From contig NC_052016.1 in NCBI RefSeq assembly GCF_015832195.1, forward strand, positions 27,735,129 to 27,799,128: a DNA stretch of 64,000 bases, read 5' to 3'. The notes below the pieces were generated by a model. The model had not been told where the DNA came from, searched no databases, and saw only the letters and a program-made list of their open reading frames with translations. Source of the stretch: Motacilla alba alba (taxonomy: Eukaryota; Chordata; Aves; Passeriformes; Motacillidae). A program made the position numbers and the translations under genes. Below are positions 52,022-63,499 of this stretch, piece after piece; position 1 is the first letter of the stretch; every line of letters begins with the position of its first letter.

Positions 52022-52974
52022 AATACAAGACCTTTGAAATGGGTTTGTTCATTTTACTCCAACATGGTATCCTTCTTAACCTCCTGCCCTTACCTACTGA
52101 TTAGTGCTGTTGGGAATGATTAAGCAGCAGTCTGTCTTTGAGCTGACTGCACTTCTGGACTGAGAGAAGTTGCACTCTAATATATCTCTGGAAGTGAAAG
52201 TCTCTGGGTAAAGAAAAAAAAAAACAAACAAAGAGCAGTGGGAAGCTATTCCGGTTTACCATCCTTTCATGCCACTTCTTTTGCCATGTGAGAAGATGTG
52301 GTTTTGAATGATGGGATACACACAGGGGAGAGTGGGAACAAGAAGAGATGGATCTGATATGTATTCATAACTACAAAGAATATGATTTGATAATCATGAT
52401 AAGAAATTACTGGGAGTGTTTATAGTGATAACTCTTTAATATAAGTGCTGATACAAACAGCAGAGGAAAGAATAAGAGAAGAAAAAGAGACGGAAACATA
52501 AAGGGTGTTGGTTGTTTTCCTAATTGCATCTATCTATTATTAGAAGAACCAGTTCAACACCACAGGAGACGCCCCACTCAGCCTGACCTATGGTCCCTCC
52601 TGCCCCAAACTCCACCTCCAACAGTGGCAATACAGCGGTAATTTCGGGGAAGGTCGGGAGAACGGGCACTCCATGCAGTCAGTCCCTGGCCTTGGCATCA
52701 CTCCAGCTTTCAGGACTCTACTGTGTGTTAGAGGGAGCATCACTGCCTAGGCCCTTTTATGCATCTGTTTCTGGATCTCAGGTCTATTGTTTGTCTAAGC
52801 CTTCTCTGAACCTGCTTTCTCAGGTTTGACAGCAAGCATTCCCTGCCACACAAGGTAGTATTTTCATGTGTTTTAAGCCAATCTCAGTATTGCCTGAGTA
52901 TTCCCTATTCCTAGTATTGCAGGATCCACCACTTGAATTATTTATTCAGCTTTAATCTTATTCACCCTGTTGTC

Positions 52975-53110
52975 ATTTTTAATTTAGATTGAAGAGTTTC
53001 TGTCTTTTTAGTCTTCCCTCGTAAAGCAGATTCTCTGACTCCTCCATTTGCTTCAGTTGTCTTTCTTTGCACCTAAAAGAGCACCCTATCATCCAGAATC
53101 CAAAATATTT
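52975..53110 (-). mobile_element. Ancient CR1/L3-like LINE fragment, antisense
   Basis: Translating the minus strand over about 52,985-53,075 gives ENLLYEGRLKRQKLFNLN. This matches the conserved '(L)ENLxYEERLKxLGLFNLS'-type block that follows the VQRR segment in CR1-clade ORF2. The upstream VQRKTTEA corresponds to VQRRATK. Both flanks lose similarity quickly. The divergence suggests an old, pre-passerine insertion. The assignment rests on this one block. Confidence 0.6.
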
Positions 53111-56100
53111 TGTGGTTTGTTTTGGTTTTTTGAACAAGCAAAGAAATATAATCAAACTTTGGATGCCTCTTTAGATATTTTCTGACACATTATCAGACTA
53201 CTTTTTTTGCTGTATCTTGATTCTGTTTGAAAGCTAAAGACAAAACACTGGGTATCATCACGTGTTTTCCAAGTGTGGAAACCATTGAACAGCACCTGAA
53301 AAAAGTGGTTCACCTTTATTAGAAATGTGTGTCTACTTTTTCTTTTTTTACAAATGTCACTAAAACTTTGTGATCTGTGTTATCTATACTTCTCTTATAT
53401 ATCCAAGCGTTTAAGAATTTTCATGCCTACAGATGCAAATGGAAACTGTTTTTCTACTCATTCTTATCACTTACAGATAAGGTCCTGAATGAATTTGACT
53501 TGCCTGCAATGACTAATATACCTTAAAGTAAAAGTAGGGTCTGACAGCTCACTTAAAGCCATTTCTTCAATGTTCTCTCTGGCTCTTTTGAGTATGCCTG
53601 TATCCACTGTTTGGTATTTTTCTACTCCTTCACATTGCCATTATTTTTTTTCTGTATTACTAGTTTCAGCAGCCAGTAGGTATATAGACTCTTCCACCCA
53701 CCCTATTTACAATTCCCATACATCTTTGTATACTTGCTTCCTGTGTAGATGGAGATATACTGACCTGTAAGTCATGGACATCTATCTGCATTCTTTCTTC
53801 AATCACTTAGAGGAAAACTGGGTTATTTTTTTACACTTGTGTTTCTATCCAGAAACTTTTAAACTGCACATAAGGTTTTTGCCATCTCTCTGTGTTTGTC
53901 TGTTGATTGTTCCAATCTTAAAATAAAATATATCTATATAACTCTAACATCTTTTTTGCCATCAAAAATTTATTCTTTTTTGTTTTGAAATACTTCAAGC
54001 ACAAGGTATGAACCAAAATATATTTTGGGTAAACAGAGTCTTAGTGATGGCTGCTCAAAGTCCAAAGACACCAATTATTTTTTTGTGGAAAAATAACTTG
54101 CTGTTTCCCCCCTCCCAAGTGTCCAAGTGTAATGTATCCAGAAGTGCTTCCCTTTCAACAATCCAGTCTCATCACTTGGGCCTTGAGCAGTCCCCATGCA
54201 GTGTGTCTGTAGTAATTGTGTGAGTCTTGGTGTGACAGAAACAATATTTTTAAAGTGTTTTTCAGGAGAAGCATTCCATGCTCCCCCAGCCTTTTTGCTG
54301 GCAGAGACCTTCTGCAACAAGGAAAAGAGAACAAAATACAGACTCATTAAAATGCCTTGTGGATAATACAGCCTGTCTGATGTAGTGTGACATACTGACC
54401 CACACAACAGCAGACAATCTACGTCCTCCCTGAAAAGGCACACCCCTTAAGTGCCTGGACATGGAGAAGGGTATGGAGGAGCAATGCAGTTCGAAATAAA
54501 AGAGAAAAAAAAAACCTGTATAAAATGTAGAAAGCTTCCATTTCTTACCCTTTCCCAAACATTCCTCAGGCAAAATTAATACTTTGTGTTTTTTTTCTTT
54601 TGATAATTCTCTACCTGACTGCTTTGTACCTCATAAACCTGGTCCCTGGCTGCTTTTATAGAAGCACTCAGAAAAATGTGGCCATTCTTGGTGTTATAGA
54701 TAATTGTTAAGCATTTTCTCCTTTGCAGAGATAGTGTTATCAGCACAGGTAGTATTCTCGGGTGTTCTTCCAGCCTTTGGAAAACAGTTTTACTATAATC
54801 TGTAGGCAATTTTCTCTCTAATGCCGTAGGCATGTGCTGCTCCTTTTGTGGCTGTTTACCAATTCTCTAACAGATTAATAGGAGAATAGTTCACTCGGTG
54901 ACAATCTGAAACTTTAAAACACCCTCAAATGCCTCATTATGGACCAAATAAAATAGTTTGTTGTCTGTGAATGATTAGTCCCTCTCATATCTTCCTTGCT
55001 CCATTGCTTTCAAAATGCTTATCTCAGGGTGCATTTATTTGCTTGTGCTGGCCTGTTTATAGCTACTGTATCCCTTCGGTGGGAGCTTACTGTATTTTCC
55101 TCATTTGCAGTAATCAGTGAATTTCCATGATCTATAATCATAATAAGTCAGTTGAGGCATGTTCTTCAGGAAACTAATTTCAGTTTCTAGGGCTGGGCTG
55201 TCATCTCCACTTCTGTCATGTCATGTAAGATATAGCAAAAGAAGTCACAATGCTGGACAAAGAAGTATTTGAAGAGCAGGGCTAAAGGAAGAAGGATTTT
55301 TTGCATCACTTTTCTGAAGAACAACGCTTCTCAGCTGTACTGCAGTGCATCTTTGTAATGGTTTATTTGGTTTTCATTAAAAGGTTGAAGCATCATTGTT
55401 CTCAGAGCTTTTCAGGCCTTCTAGGTTGCCCCAAGCAGCTTTAGGACCAGTACACGTCCTCTGAGTCACTTCAGTGCATTGCACAAGATGTACACTGCAC
55501 TGCTTCCCCAACAGTCAAAGACACAAGGGACAGGAGAATGTGAGGTGGGGATGGGTAACAGCTGAGGTGCAGCCATAAGTTCACACTCCTTCAGATCCCT
55601 TGCCTCTGTCAGAGGACTTGCATGGGACTGCTACCTATAAAAGAACCATGAAGAGGGATTTCCTGATCGGTTTGTGGTTTGGTTTGGTTTGGTTTGGTTT
55701 GGAGTTTTTCTGCTCAGACACAATGTCTAAAGAGAAAATCTAAGGTCTTTCCACTTTGGGGAAGAATGTTCTGACTAGCTGAAACCCAAGAGAAGGTAAT
55801 GGTAGGATGGTAAGTACCTGCAGTAACAACTGTGCTTAACTTTGGCCAGGGCACCAATATGAAACCATTTGCACTCAAGAAGCTTTGAGGTGTTCTCTGG
55901 TAACAAGACAGACATAGGCACTATTCTCGGTGCTCCTCCTCCAGTATCAAGAACTGGTCTCTGGCACTGCAGGCTTGTTGCTGAAGGAAAAGCATAAGTG
56001 CTGCATCTAACCCTGAGGCAGTTTTCAGTTCAAGTATTGATTAATTCTGGTCCCATAACTGAGCATGTCCTTAGTTACATGGATATAATTTTTTAGCTAT

Positions 56101-56288
56101 TACTGAAAGAAGTAGGAAGAGAATAGATCAAGTCAGCCCATTTTTTACTGATCTCTTGAATAATCCTCAGCTAAGTACAACAGAATGTGGCAGAATAATG
56201 TGTCTACGCATAGATACAGCAGAATCACACATTTAAAATATTTCTGCAGCATATGATATAGTTTATATTGACAAGTGTGACACAAATT
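53111..56288. other. Gene-free stretch, no exon recognised
   Basis: AT-rich unique sequence. Overlapping minus-strand frames at 54,075-54,573 show no recognisable protein. A GGTTT microsatellite is listed separately. Confidence 0.55.
55676..55702. repeat. (GGTTT)n microsatellite
   Basis: Five perfect GGTTT units plus GG, preceded by a related GGTTTGT unit. The pentanucleotide array could be length-polymorphic. Confidence 0.95.
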
Positions 56289-56585
56289 TAGAATAATAGA
56301 AAAATTCTGACTCTTAAAGACCTCTGGAGGTCATTTAGTCCAGCCTCCAACTGAAACTGGGCTCAGCTAGAACAGGATCTTTATTCAATATGTTGACCAA
56401 TTGAATTTTGGGGATCTCCAAATTTCGAGCTTCCGAAACTTCTCTAGGCCCCTGTCCTGATGTTTGAACTCCCTTATGGTAAAAAACTAGAGCTTCACAT
56501 GTCCTAATATTTTCTTTTCACTACATGCCTCCAATAAAAGTGTGGCTCCATTTTCTGTACACTCTCCTGTTAAGCAGAACACAGA
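56289..56585 (-). mobile_element. Older CR1 LINE 3' end, antisense
   Basis: The plus strand shows the reverse-complement CR1 tail with a different subfamily signature from the 42.75-kb copy: 'ACCTCTGGAGGTCATTTAGT', then a 'TCTCCAAATTTCGAGCTTCC'-like block. Beyond it comes 'CCTCCAATAAAAGTGTGGCT', matching the 'CCAA(T/G)AAGAGTCTGGCTCC' segment of older CR1 copies. It is noticeably diverged and lacks clear ATTCTATG octamers (only ATAATAGAAAAATTCT remains). No open frame survives. It is 5'-truncated like the others. Confidence 0.82.
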
Positions 56586-59500
56586 AACTTGAAGACAGGC
56601 AAGGGAAAGACTTGAAAAGAGGTGATAGTAAACCTAGAAATTACAAAGAGTAAAATTTTCCAACTGCCTAGCTTTATTTTCAGAGTTTCTGACTGTTGGC
56701 AGACAGAGAGCTTGGAAAGATGTGATATTAGACTATCTTTCACATGAAGAATCTTGGTTTGCAGATGTGCTAGGGAAGTAAGTATAAATCTATGTTTTGT
56801 GTCCCATTTTCTGTTTATTTTGACTCAGAATAGATTTTGGAAAATTAAGAGTCTCCAACTCAGATTTTTTGATATTTTTTCAAAATGAAGAGGAGTGTCT
56901 GAATTCCCTAAGTACTGGGTGCTTAGGGATTTTGCAAATGTGCAAAAGAAGAAAAGATAACTTAAAGGTTGGATGAGAAGTTCAACTGCACACCTGCATT
57001 TTTAGAGATCCAATATCTCAGGGAACCTTCCAGCCTGATCACATCAGGAGAAGGCAGAGGTGGGCCTTTTGATGTGTCATTAAACTGTTCCTTTCATTCA
57101 GTTTTCATGTTAAAGGAAATTAAATATTTCAGTAGGGATTTACAAATGGTGCTTCAAGTTTTTTCCTGCCCTGCACCTCTTCTACCTGCACATCCGTCAA
57201 AAATGAGGTTAGGAATTGCTAGCACCAGGCTCTCAGCAGTGGGAGCAGGGACTGTGCTAGGGCTCTGTGGTTTCTACAGGGTAGAAACCACAGGGACAGG
57301 TAGTTGAAAGTCATGCAGAGATAAACCCTGTGCTCAAATTACCATTGCTAAGAAAGGTTTCACAGGATGAAACCAGTACTGCTGAGCAACTGCTTTGACT
57401 GGAAAGAGCAACTTTTACTACATTTGTAAGGAAAAAGGCTCAATTACTTTATGTTGTTTAGATAAGTAAACTCTCTTCTTTCTTCAAATAACCCTTGTTT
57501 GCGCTTTGGGTTTTTCCCCCCAGAATTCAGAGCAAGAAGTTAAAATAAAACCAAGGTGGTTGAGTTCTACCTCCATTAAAAAGCTTGCTTACTGGATGGC
57601 AGTTCCTTGCTGATGTTTTGATTTCCCTGGTCGCACACAAAAGATTTCTCTTGTACAGTTTTTAAGCTGTGCCTCAATTTGCTTTAATGCATTATCTCCA
57701 AGAAAAAATCATATCTTTTTCCTTTTGTGGCTACTTCATTCTGTGTTTGTTTCCTTAAATTTGTAAGCCAGTAAACATACTGACAAGCAACCTTTAGGGA
57801 ATTTCTAAGGTCAGTTTAGAGAAGGATAATTTGTGATGCTGCTAGCCCCAGCATAGTGTTAGCACTTTCAAATAAGTCTAACTACACTTTAAGGTAAGGG
57901 TATTGATGCCATCAATCAGCACTGATAGCTTGACATCACAGAATCAAACCCTTTGGCACTTCTCACATGTAATAGAGAGTGTAATCAATTACTATAAATG
58001 CAACATTATGTGCAACATGGTATTTCTATCAGTTAGTTTGTAATCTTTAAATACCATGTGAGTGAGGTTAACAAGCTAAAGACGCAGTACTGAGAGTAAG
58101 TGTCATTCAGTCCTTCTTCGGCCTCAATATAAAAAAAGGGGTTTTTTTAAAAAGTCTTTGGCACACAAGCCAGTGAGAGAAATACTTGAGTTGTTTTCCA
58201 CTGCATTCTTGTTTGCTGAAAGTCTTAAGGTACCAATGGATTCCTTTTGGAAATCGAAAGGCAAATGAAAACCTGTGTGAATACCACCAGTGCCACCTAG
58301 TGCTACTCGGCCGGGAGAGGTGTAGTGGTTCCATGAAAACTGCTCCCTTTCACAGCAATGCAACCTCACCTCATTTTTCCATCCCAAATAGAGCAGGATA
58401 GTGTTGCTCCCGTCTCATCCTCTTTGCCAAAATCTTAAGAATTGAAGGTAAAGGCGCCTGAAAATCCGTAACGTATCATATTAGATGCTTCTGTGCTTAT
58501 TTTGCCAGTAGGTTAGCAGTAAAGGTTTAAGCATCTGCCTGTATTTTCACGGGCCCACTTAGGGTTGGGATTGCATATGTGAGCAGTATCTGAGCAAGAC
58601 TGTGAGAGTGACTAGCTGGATTCTAGCAGGAAAACTGATTGAATACAAAATAGCAACAAAAAACCTCTCCTCTCTGCTGTGTTTCATATGTTCTCACCCT
58701 AAAGCATTGTTTTTATCTACTACATCCTTGTGCATGCTCTCCGAATAAATTTGACTCTCTTATACTGACTTCTCAGCCTTGGGCTTGGTCCTTCCCTTTT
58801 ATTCAAGAAAATAAACAAACAGAATATTTACTGTCAAGTTTAGAGAGAAGGTCATGCATTCACATTAAATCAGAAAGAACAGAAGCTGAGAGCTTTACAT
58901 ATGAACAAGTGTCAAGGAATAACCATCCCTGCCTATAAAAATTATTTCAATTCAGTAAAATACATGAGTACTGGGTATATGAGCTGTCAGGGTATTGCTT
59001 TACTTTGCTATTTTCTCTGTAGAAACCTGCTCCTTTTGCACTGCCATGTTCAGGCTTTAGTTGCTGCTGGGATCTGGGTACTGCAGCAGGGGAGGAATGA
59101 GGCTACTGAAAGGACCTTTGCTGTGACTTCTCTAGCCCTTGTGATCCTGCCACGCTTCAAAGTTCATCTCTAAGTTCTCCCCACATGGCTCCAAGGATGT
59201 GTGTTTGTGTTTGAAGCCTGTCCATCCCCCCTGCACATGCTGGACAGTAGTGCAGCAGAGAGAGTGGCAAAGCCTGGAACTAGGGAAGCTTAATGTTCTT
59301 TTCTGACACTGTAATTTATCCAGCCCATGGTGGCATACTTATCCTGCAAACAGTGTGTGCGTACTGCTGAACACAAGGAGGGATTACTGTTAGTGCCCTC
59401 AGATCAAATGGGCCACGGCATTACCCTGCAGTGAAGCAGGGCTTGGTATCCTGCATGCAAGACTGACTCAGCGAGGCTCTCTAGCTTTGGAGACTTGAAG

Positions 59501-59845
59501 TAGCATTTCGGAACAGCCATCACACTGATCTCATAGGCAGGCCAATGCAGCTGATGCTAAGGCTATTACCTCTAATAAGGTTCTTCAGAAAAGTATGGAG
59601 CTGGCTTTTAGAGAGAAAGCTATTTGTTCATGCCAACACGAGACTCAACACAGGCTAATTTGCCTGAAACTCAGTGCTTAAACTGAAGTTCATATGAGAC
59701 ATCTTCAGAATGCAGCTGTACTTGATTTAGCACACACTTTTAACTGTTCAGTCTGAGAGTTCCTACGTTATCATGTTGCTGCCTTTTACTTCTTCTGTTC
59801 AAAAGTCTTCAAATAAATACTTGGAAATATTAGGTTCAATCTGAC
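56586..59845. other. Gene-free stretch, no exon recognised
   Basis: No recognisable gene. A mildly CpG-enriched patch lies at about 58,285-58,560. A minus-strand donor-like GAG|GTGAGG occurs at about 58,368, but I could not pair it with an acceptor and a recognisable coding block. Confidence 0.55.
57263..57295. repeat. Strong short hairpin, 13-bp perfect stem
   Basis: CTGTGGTTTCTAC (57265-57277), loop AGG, then GTAGAAACCACAG (57281-57293). One T-G wobble and a C-G pair extend the stem to 15. It is mixed-composition, so less likely than AT-rich palindromes to arise by chance. It is too short and tight-looped for a canonical microRNA precursor. Confidence 0.93.
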
Positions 59846-59901
59846 TTCTTGGACTAGATGATCTTTAAAGATCCTTTCCAACACAAATCATTCTACAATT
59901 C
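59846..59901 (+). mobile_element. CR1 3'-terminal fragment, sense
   Basis: Contains CTTGGACTAGATGATCTTTA, then AAGATCCTTTCCAACACAAA and TCATTCTACAATTC. This is the last ~55 bases of a CR1 3' UTR in plus orientation, with decayed ATTCTATG-like terminal repeats. It is extremely 5'-truncated. Confidence 0.82.
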
Positions 59902-59916
59902 CTAGTTCAGTGATCA

Positions 59917-59955
59917 TTGAATCACAGAACAGATACGGTTGGAAGAGACAACATA
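59917..59955 (-). mobile_element. Possible second CR1 3' tip, antisense
   Basis: GAATCACAGAACAGATACGG and then TTGGAAGAGAC resemble the antisense CR1 terminus ('AATCACAGAATCA...GGTTGGAA(A/G)(A/G)GAC'). Similarity is lost after about 40 bases, so this is tentative. Confidence 0.45.
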
Positions 59956-62699
59956 CAAGTTTGAAGCTGAAATGTAAAAGATTTCACCACTAATCCCTTC
60001 AGCCTCCGTTTCATGCACCTCTGAAGTCCCAGTCTTCAAAAAAGGAATACACATACCTTTAGAAATCTCTGAAATGGAGAAAAGCCTCATCTGGAAATCT
60101 TCCTTGATATCCTCCACGTTCTGATCTAGAGCTCCAAACAGCTCATGATTAGCTATGTTTCATCTTCAGTATCTTGTCAGTTTGGTATGTGTCACCTTGA
60201 AAAACTTGGACAGCTTTTTAAGTATCACAAGTCTTAGAGAAGTAGCTGGAGGGAAGATCTGAGACTGTGTAATCTAACTGAAGGTCTAGTTGCCAGAAGA
60301 AAGTTTTTAGACTGACTGTGGCATCTAAATTATAGGTCTAGGACCTCAAAAAAGGCCAGCCTGAAGAGCTTAGTAGTTTTTGAAGTACCTTTGAACATAC
60401 AACTTCTACCCATCTCTGCCTCAGGTGCTATATCCCAGGAGTGCTGTGAGGATAAATATTAGATATAAGTGCTCAGGTCCTATGGTAAAGAGGGATAGAT
60501 CTTCTTGTGCCTTAATGTACTCATTTTATCAGGGCTTTGGTAAGTCCCTTGTAGCCAAGAACAGCCCTGTGTGATGTGTGTAGATCAGTGAAGCTCTCAG
60601 GGTTTGCAAAATAAGCACAGTAAGAGTCTTTTTATCACACGGGTCTCAGCACCCCTGAATGCAGGAGAAAAACTGCTACATAATCCATCACTTTACCAGT
60701 TGTTTTGCTCAAGAGCAGCCTGTTTTTATTTGAAAGGAAAGGTCCTTACCAGTGGTCTCCAGTGGTGCCTATGTGGAGCTAAGAGTTTGTGGGAATTGTT
60801 TGCCAAACTATATTCAACCCTCTCTGGAAATTCTCATGTGGTTTCTTGGGCAGCACCACTTTCTCTGTCCAAACCACTGTTGGTTTGTGTAGTGGTCTAC
60901 ACAAGGAGACACCCCTATATAATGTTGCTGATTGACAGCATGTGCCATACGCCTCTTCCCATCAGCTTCTGCATGATCCCGTAACTGTCACCCCATCCTG
61001 TTTTCCAGTACTGCCACCTTTTGGGTATGAAACTGCTTACATGTCTTTTCCTTTTGACTCCGGCTAGTTCACACACTGCTGGCCTTCTTAAGCCATGTGT
61101 CTCTGATTGTTAATGCCAGGTATGTGCATGAATGGATCACTCAGCTGTACAATTTTTGATCCAGATTCAGTGTTGAATTTCTGTCACATTGCTGCCAAAT
61201 TAGCAAGAGCTTATGCGGGCTTTAAGCTTTATGCCAGCTTTATGCTGGCTGTGGAAGGACAGAAGATGCCTAATTTGAATAAAATTAAGCAGGTTGAGGA
61301 CAACAGGTGTCACCTGATCTGTCATAGAGCTTGTTGGTGTCAAATTAACCTACCAGAGCAATTTCTTAAAGAAATGTGAGTAGGCAACTTCATTTCTTGA
61401 CAGATCAGAGTTATAGCTAAAAAGCATTTCTGATATGGTACAGGATGTCCTAAAGCTGCATGTACTATCTAGGTTATGGTCTTATATAAGCATAAGACCT
61501 TTCACAAAAGCCTTGTTCCACTGTCATTCTAGAAACTTGTTAAAATTAGGTTAAAATTAAAGACCTTTTCAAGTATTTAAAATAAAAAACAAAAAAGAAA
61601 AAAACCCACCAAACTCTACCAACCAGTAAATCAATATTCTTCTCTAATATTGTTCTCTGTGATGGCAAATTTTGTGACAGTGTCTTTGTATCTTTTGCTT
61701 CATTCACTATATGAGGGTTTTTAAATTTCTGCTGCTTGATATTTAGAAAGAACCAAATGATGCTTTGAAGCAGCAGATTTTATTGTTCTTTTAAATCAAT
61801 ATTTTTAAAGAGTACTGGAATAAATTTTTATGGCACTATTAGTCTTGCATGGCATCGAAGTTCTAATTTATATGATAATAACAACAATGGAAAACATCCT
61901 TAAGCAAGATTAAATACTAATGATAATGTATCTTTCCATCATACTTTGGCATTTCTAGCAAGAGCTGGAACCACAGAGGTCTGAAAATGAAAGATGCTAA
62001 AGACCATCACCACAGAACACAACCCATTTAAACAGAGGAAAGGATTATCAGAATCAAATTTATTGGCTAGATTAATAAAGATATGTGGCAGAAAACTGGC
62101 CTATAGGTGGGTGCCAGTGAAAAGAAACACTGCATTTCTGAGCAAGCACTTCCTGAGATCTGTTGATTGTTGCAATGTCCTTTTCTCAAGTGCATCTATA
62201 TGGTTCTGCTTCTGCTTACCTGGACCATCCCCAGGCCCACAGCAGGTATTACTGCTTTTCCAAAAACAGTCAAACCCAGAATTTTATGGGCCCATTCCTT
62301 CTTTCATTCTTCACACAACTCTGGGTTACTGACTCCTGAGTTCAAACAGACAAAAGCAGCAAAGATGCTTTTGGCTGAAATCCTGACCTGCTGAAAGATA
62401 AAACTCTCAAACTATTGCTTAGATGGCTCTTTAGCCAAGGCCTACATAAAGTACTTTTAAAATTCATTTTTCAAAGAAATTCTGGTGAGAGTCCTGTTCT
62501 CATATGAGTCTAGAATCACAGGAGTAGAAGACTTGAAACGCCCCTTGAAAGTCCCCCCTCCGGTACATTTCCACAAAGAGTCAGGACCTTGGTATGCCAT
62601 GACCTTCTCTCACAAGATGTTTGTCTTGTTGATTTATCAAAAGCATATAGTAAAGACCATTTTTCATCCTCTTCTGATAACCAGTTCCTGCCTGTCACT
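59956..62699. other. Gene-free stretch, no exon recognised
   Basis: No recognisable gene or RNA. The longest frames (126 codons at 60604-60984, 112 codons at 61994-62332) have no recognisable family and no splice-site framing. An A-rich patch lies at about 61,575-61,610. Confidence 0.55.
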
Positions 62700-62805
62700 C
62701 ACCTTCCTGGTGTTCCCCTTAGGTCTCCCTTAGCTCTTCTCTGCTGGAAGCTAAACCACATTGTTCCAGCCTTTTAATATAGAGAGCCATTTATGCCCTG
62801 AAATG
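62700..62805 (-). mobile_element. Decayed CR1 LINE fragment, antisense
   Basis: The reverse complement of this stretch follows the CR1 ORF2 segment 'YEDRLRELGLFSLEKRRLRGDL': the minus strand reads LYIKRLEQCGLASSREELRE. A possible CR1 3' tip also lies at about 62,510-62,560 ('TAGAATCACAGGAGTAGAAG'), so the whole copy may span about 62,510-62,805 with internal loss. It is heavily diverged. Confidence 0.5.
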
Positions 62806-62880
62806 CACATCAGCATTATAAATAGCCCACTGCATTTTATAAATATCAAATGTGTCAATATGAAATGTATAAATTTATTT

Positions 62881-62896
62881 ATTGATTGATTGATTG
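62881..62896. repeat. (ATTG)4 microsatellite
   Basis: Four perfect ATTG units following TTTATTT. Confidence 0.92.
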
Positions 62897-63393
62897 CTTG
62901 CAACAGCATCGCATATTTGCTTTGTGGTTTGTAACACTGAAGCTCCTCATCAGCATCATGGTCAGTTATTCCCAGCTTTTATTCAAGCATTTGGTTCCTC
63001 TTTCCTAAATGCAGTGCTCCCTTCTTGTCTCTAAGGTGTCTTGCAGATTTCAGATATTTATCCACTGTACAAAGACCACTTAGCATTCCAGTCCTGTCAT
63101 CCCTCTAGTCTGATGCCTTCCACAAATGCTGTTCTTCATTCTATGAGAATAATGCGAAATAGGGCAAAATTTAGGATATTATTTGCAAGAATCACCCTGA
63201 AAAGGTCACCCCTGATCTGCCCCACTTTTACAATGTTAAGAAAACAGTTCTTCTGAGGGTTGGGTTTTGTTGTGGTTGGTTTTTTTTCTCAGCATTACCC
63301 ATCCACACTAGGATCATGTATTCCTCATATGTTCATAGTAGGGGCATACAGGACTGTGCCAGAAATCCTACTGACAATAGGATCCATATGTCA

Positions 63394-63499
63394 CTGTTTT
63401 TTCCTAAGTTATTCAGACAGATGTTCTGCTAAAGTAAAATAAAACTGTTTTTTTTTTCCTAAGCTATTCAGACAGATGTTCTGCTAAAGTAAAATAAAA
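63394..63499. repeat. Tandem duplication, 51- and 55-bp units
   Basis: Unit 1 (63394-63444) and unit 2 (63445-63499) are adjacent. They are identical except for four extra T in the T-run of unit 2 and one T-to-C difference (AAGTTATTC versus AAGCTATTC). The near-identity points to a recent duplication. The T-run length difference looks like replication slippage. Confidence 0.96.

Larger units (their letters stand above)
43401..52974. other. Gene-free stretch, no exon recognised
   Basis: About 9.6 kb without a recognised exon or RNA gene. A strong splice-acceptor-like sequence lies at 47,015-47,033 (listed separately). A GC-richer block at about 49,640-49,830 and another at 52,555-52,760 carry more CpG than the surroundings. 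The second holds a 79-codon frame (52590-52829) of no recognisable family. Confidence 0.55.
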
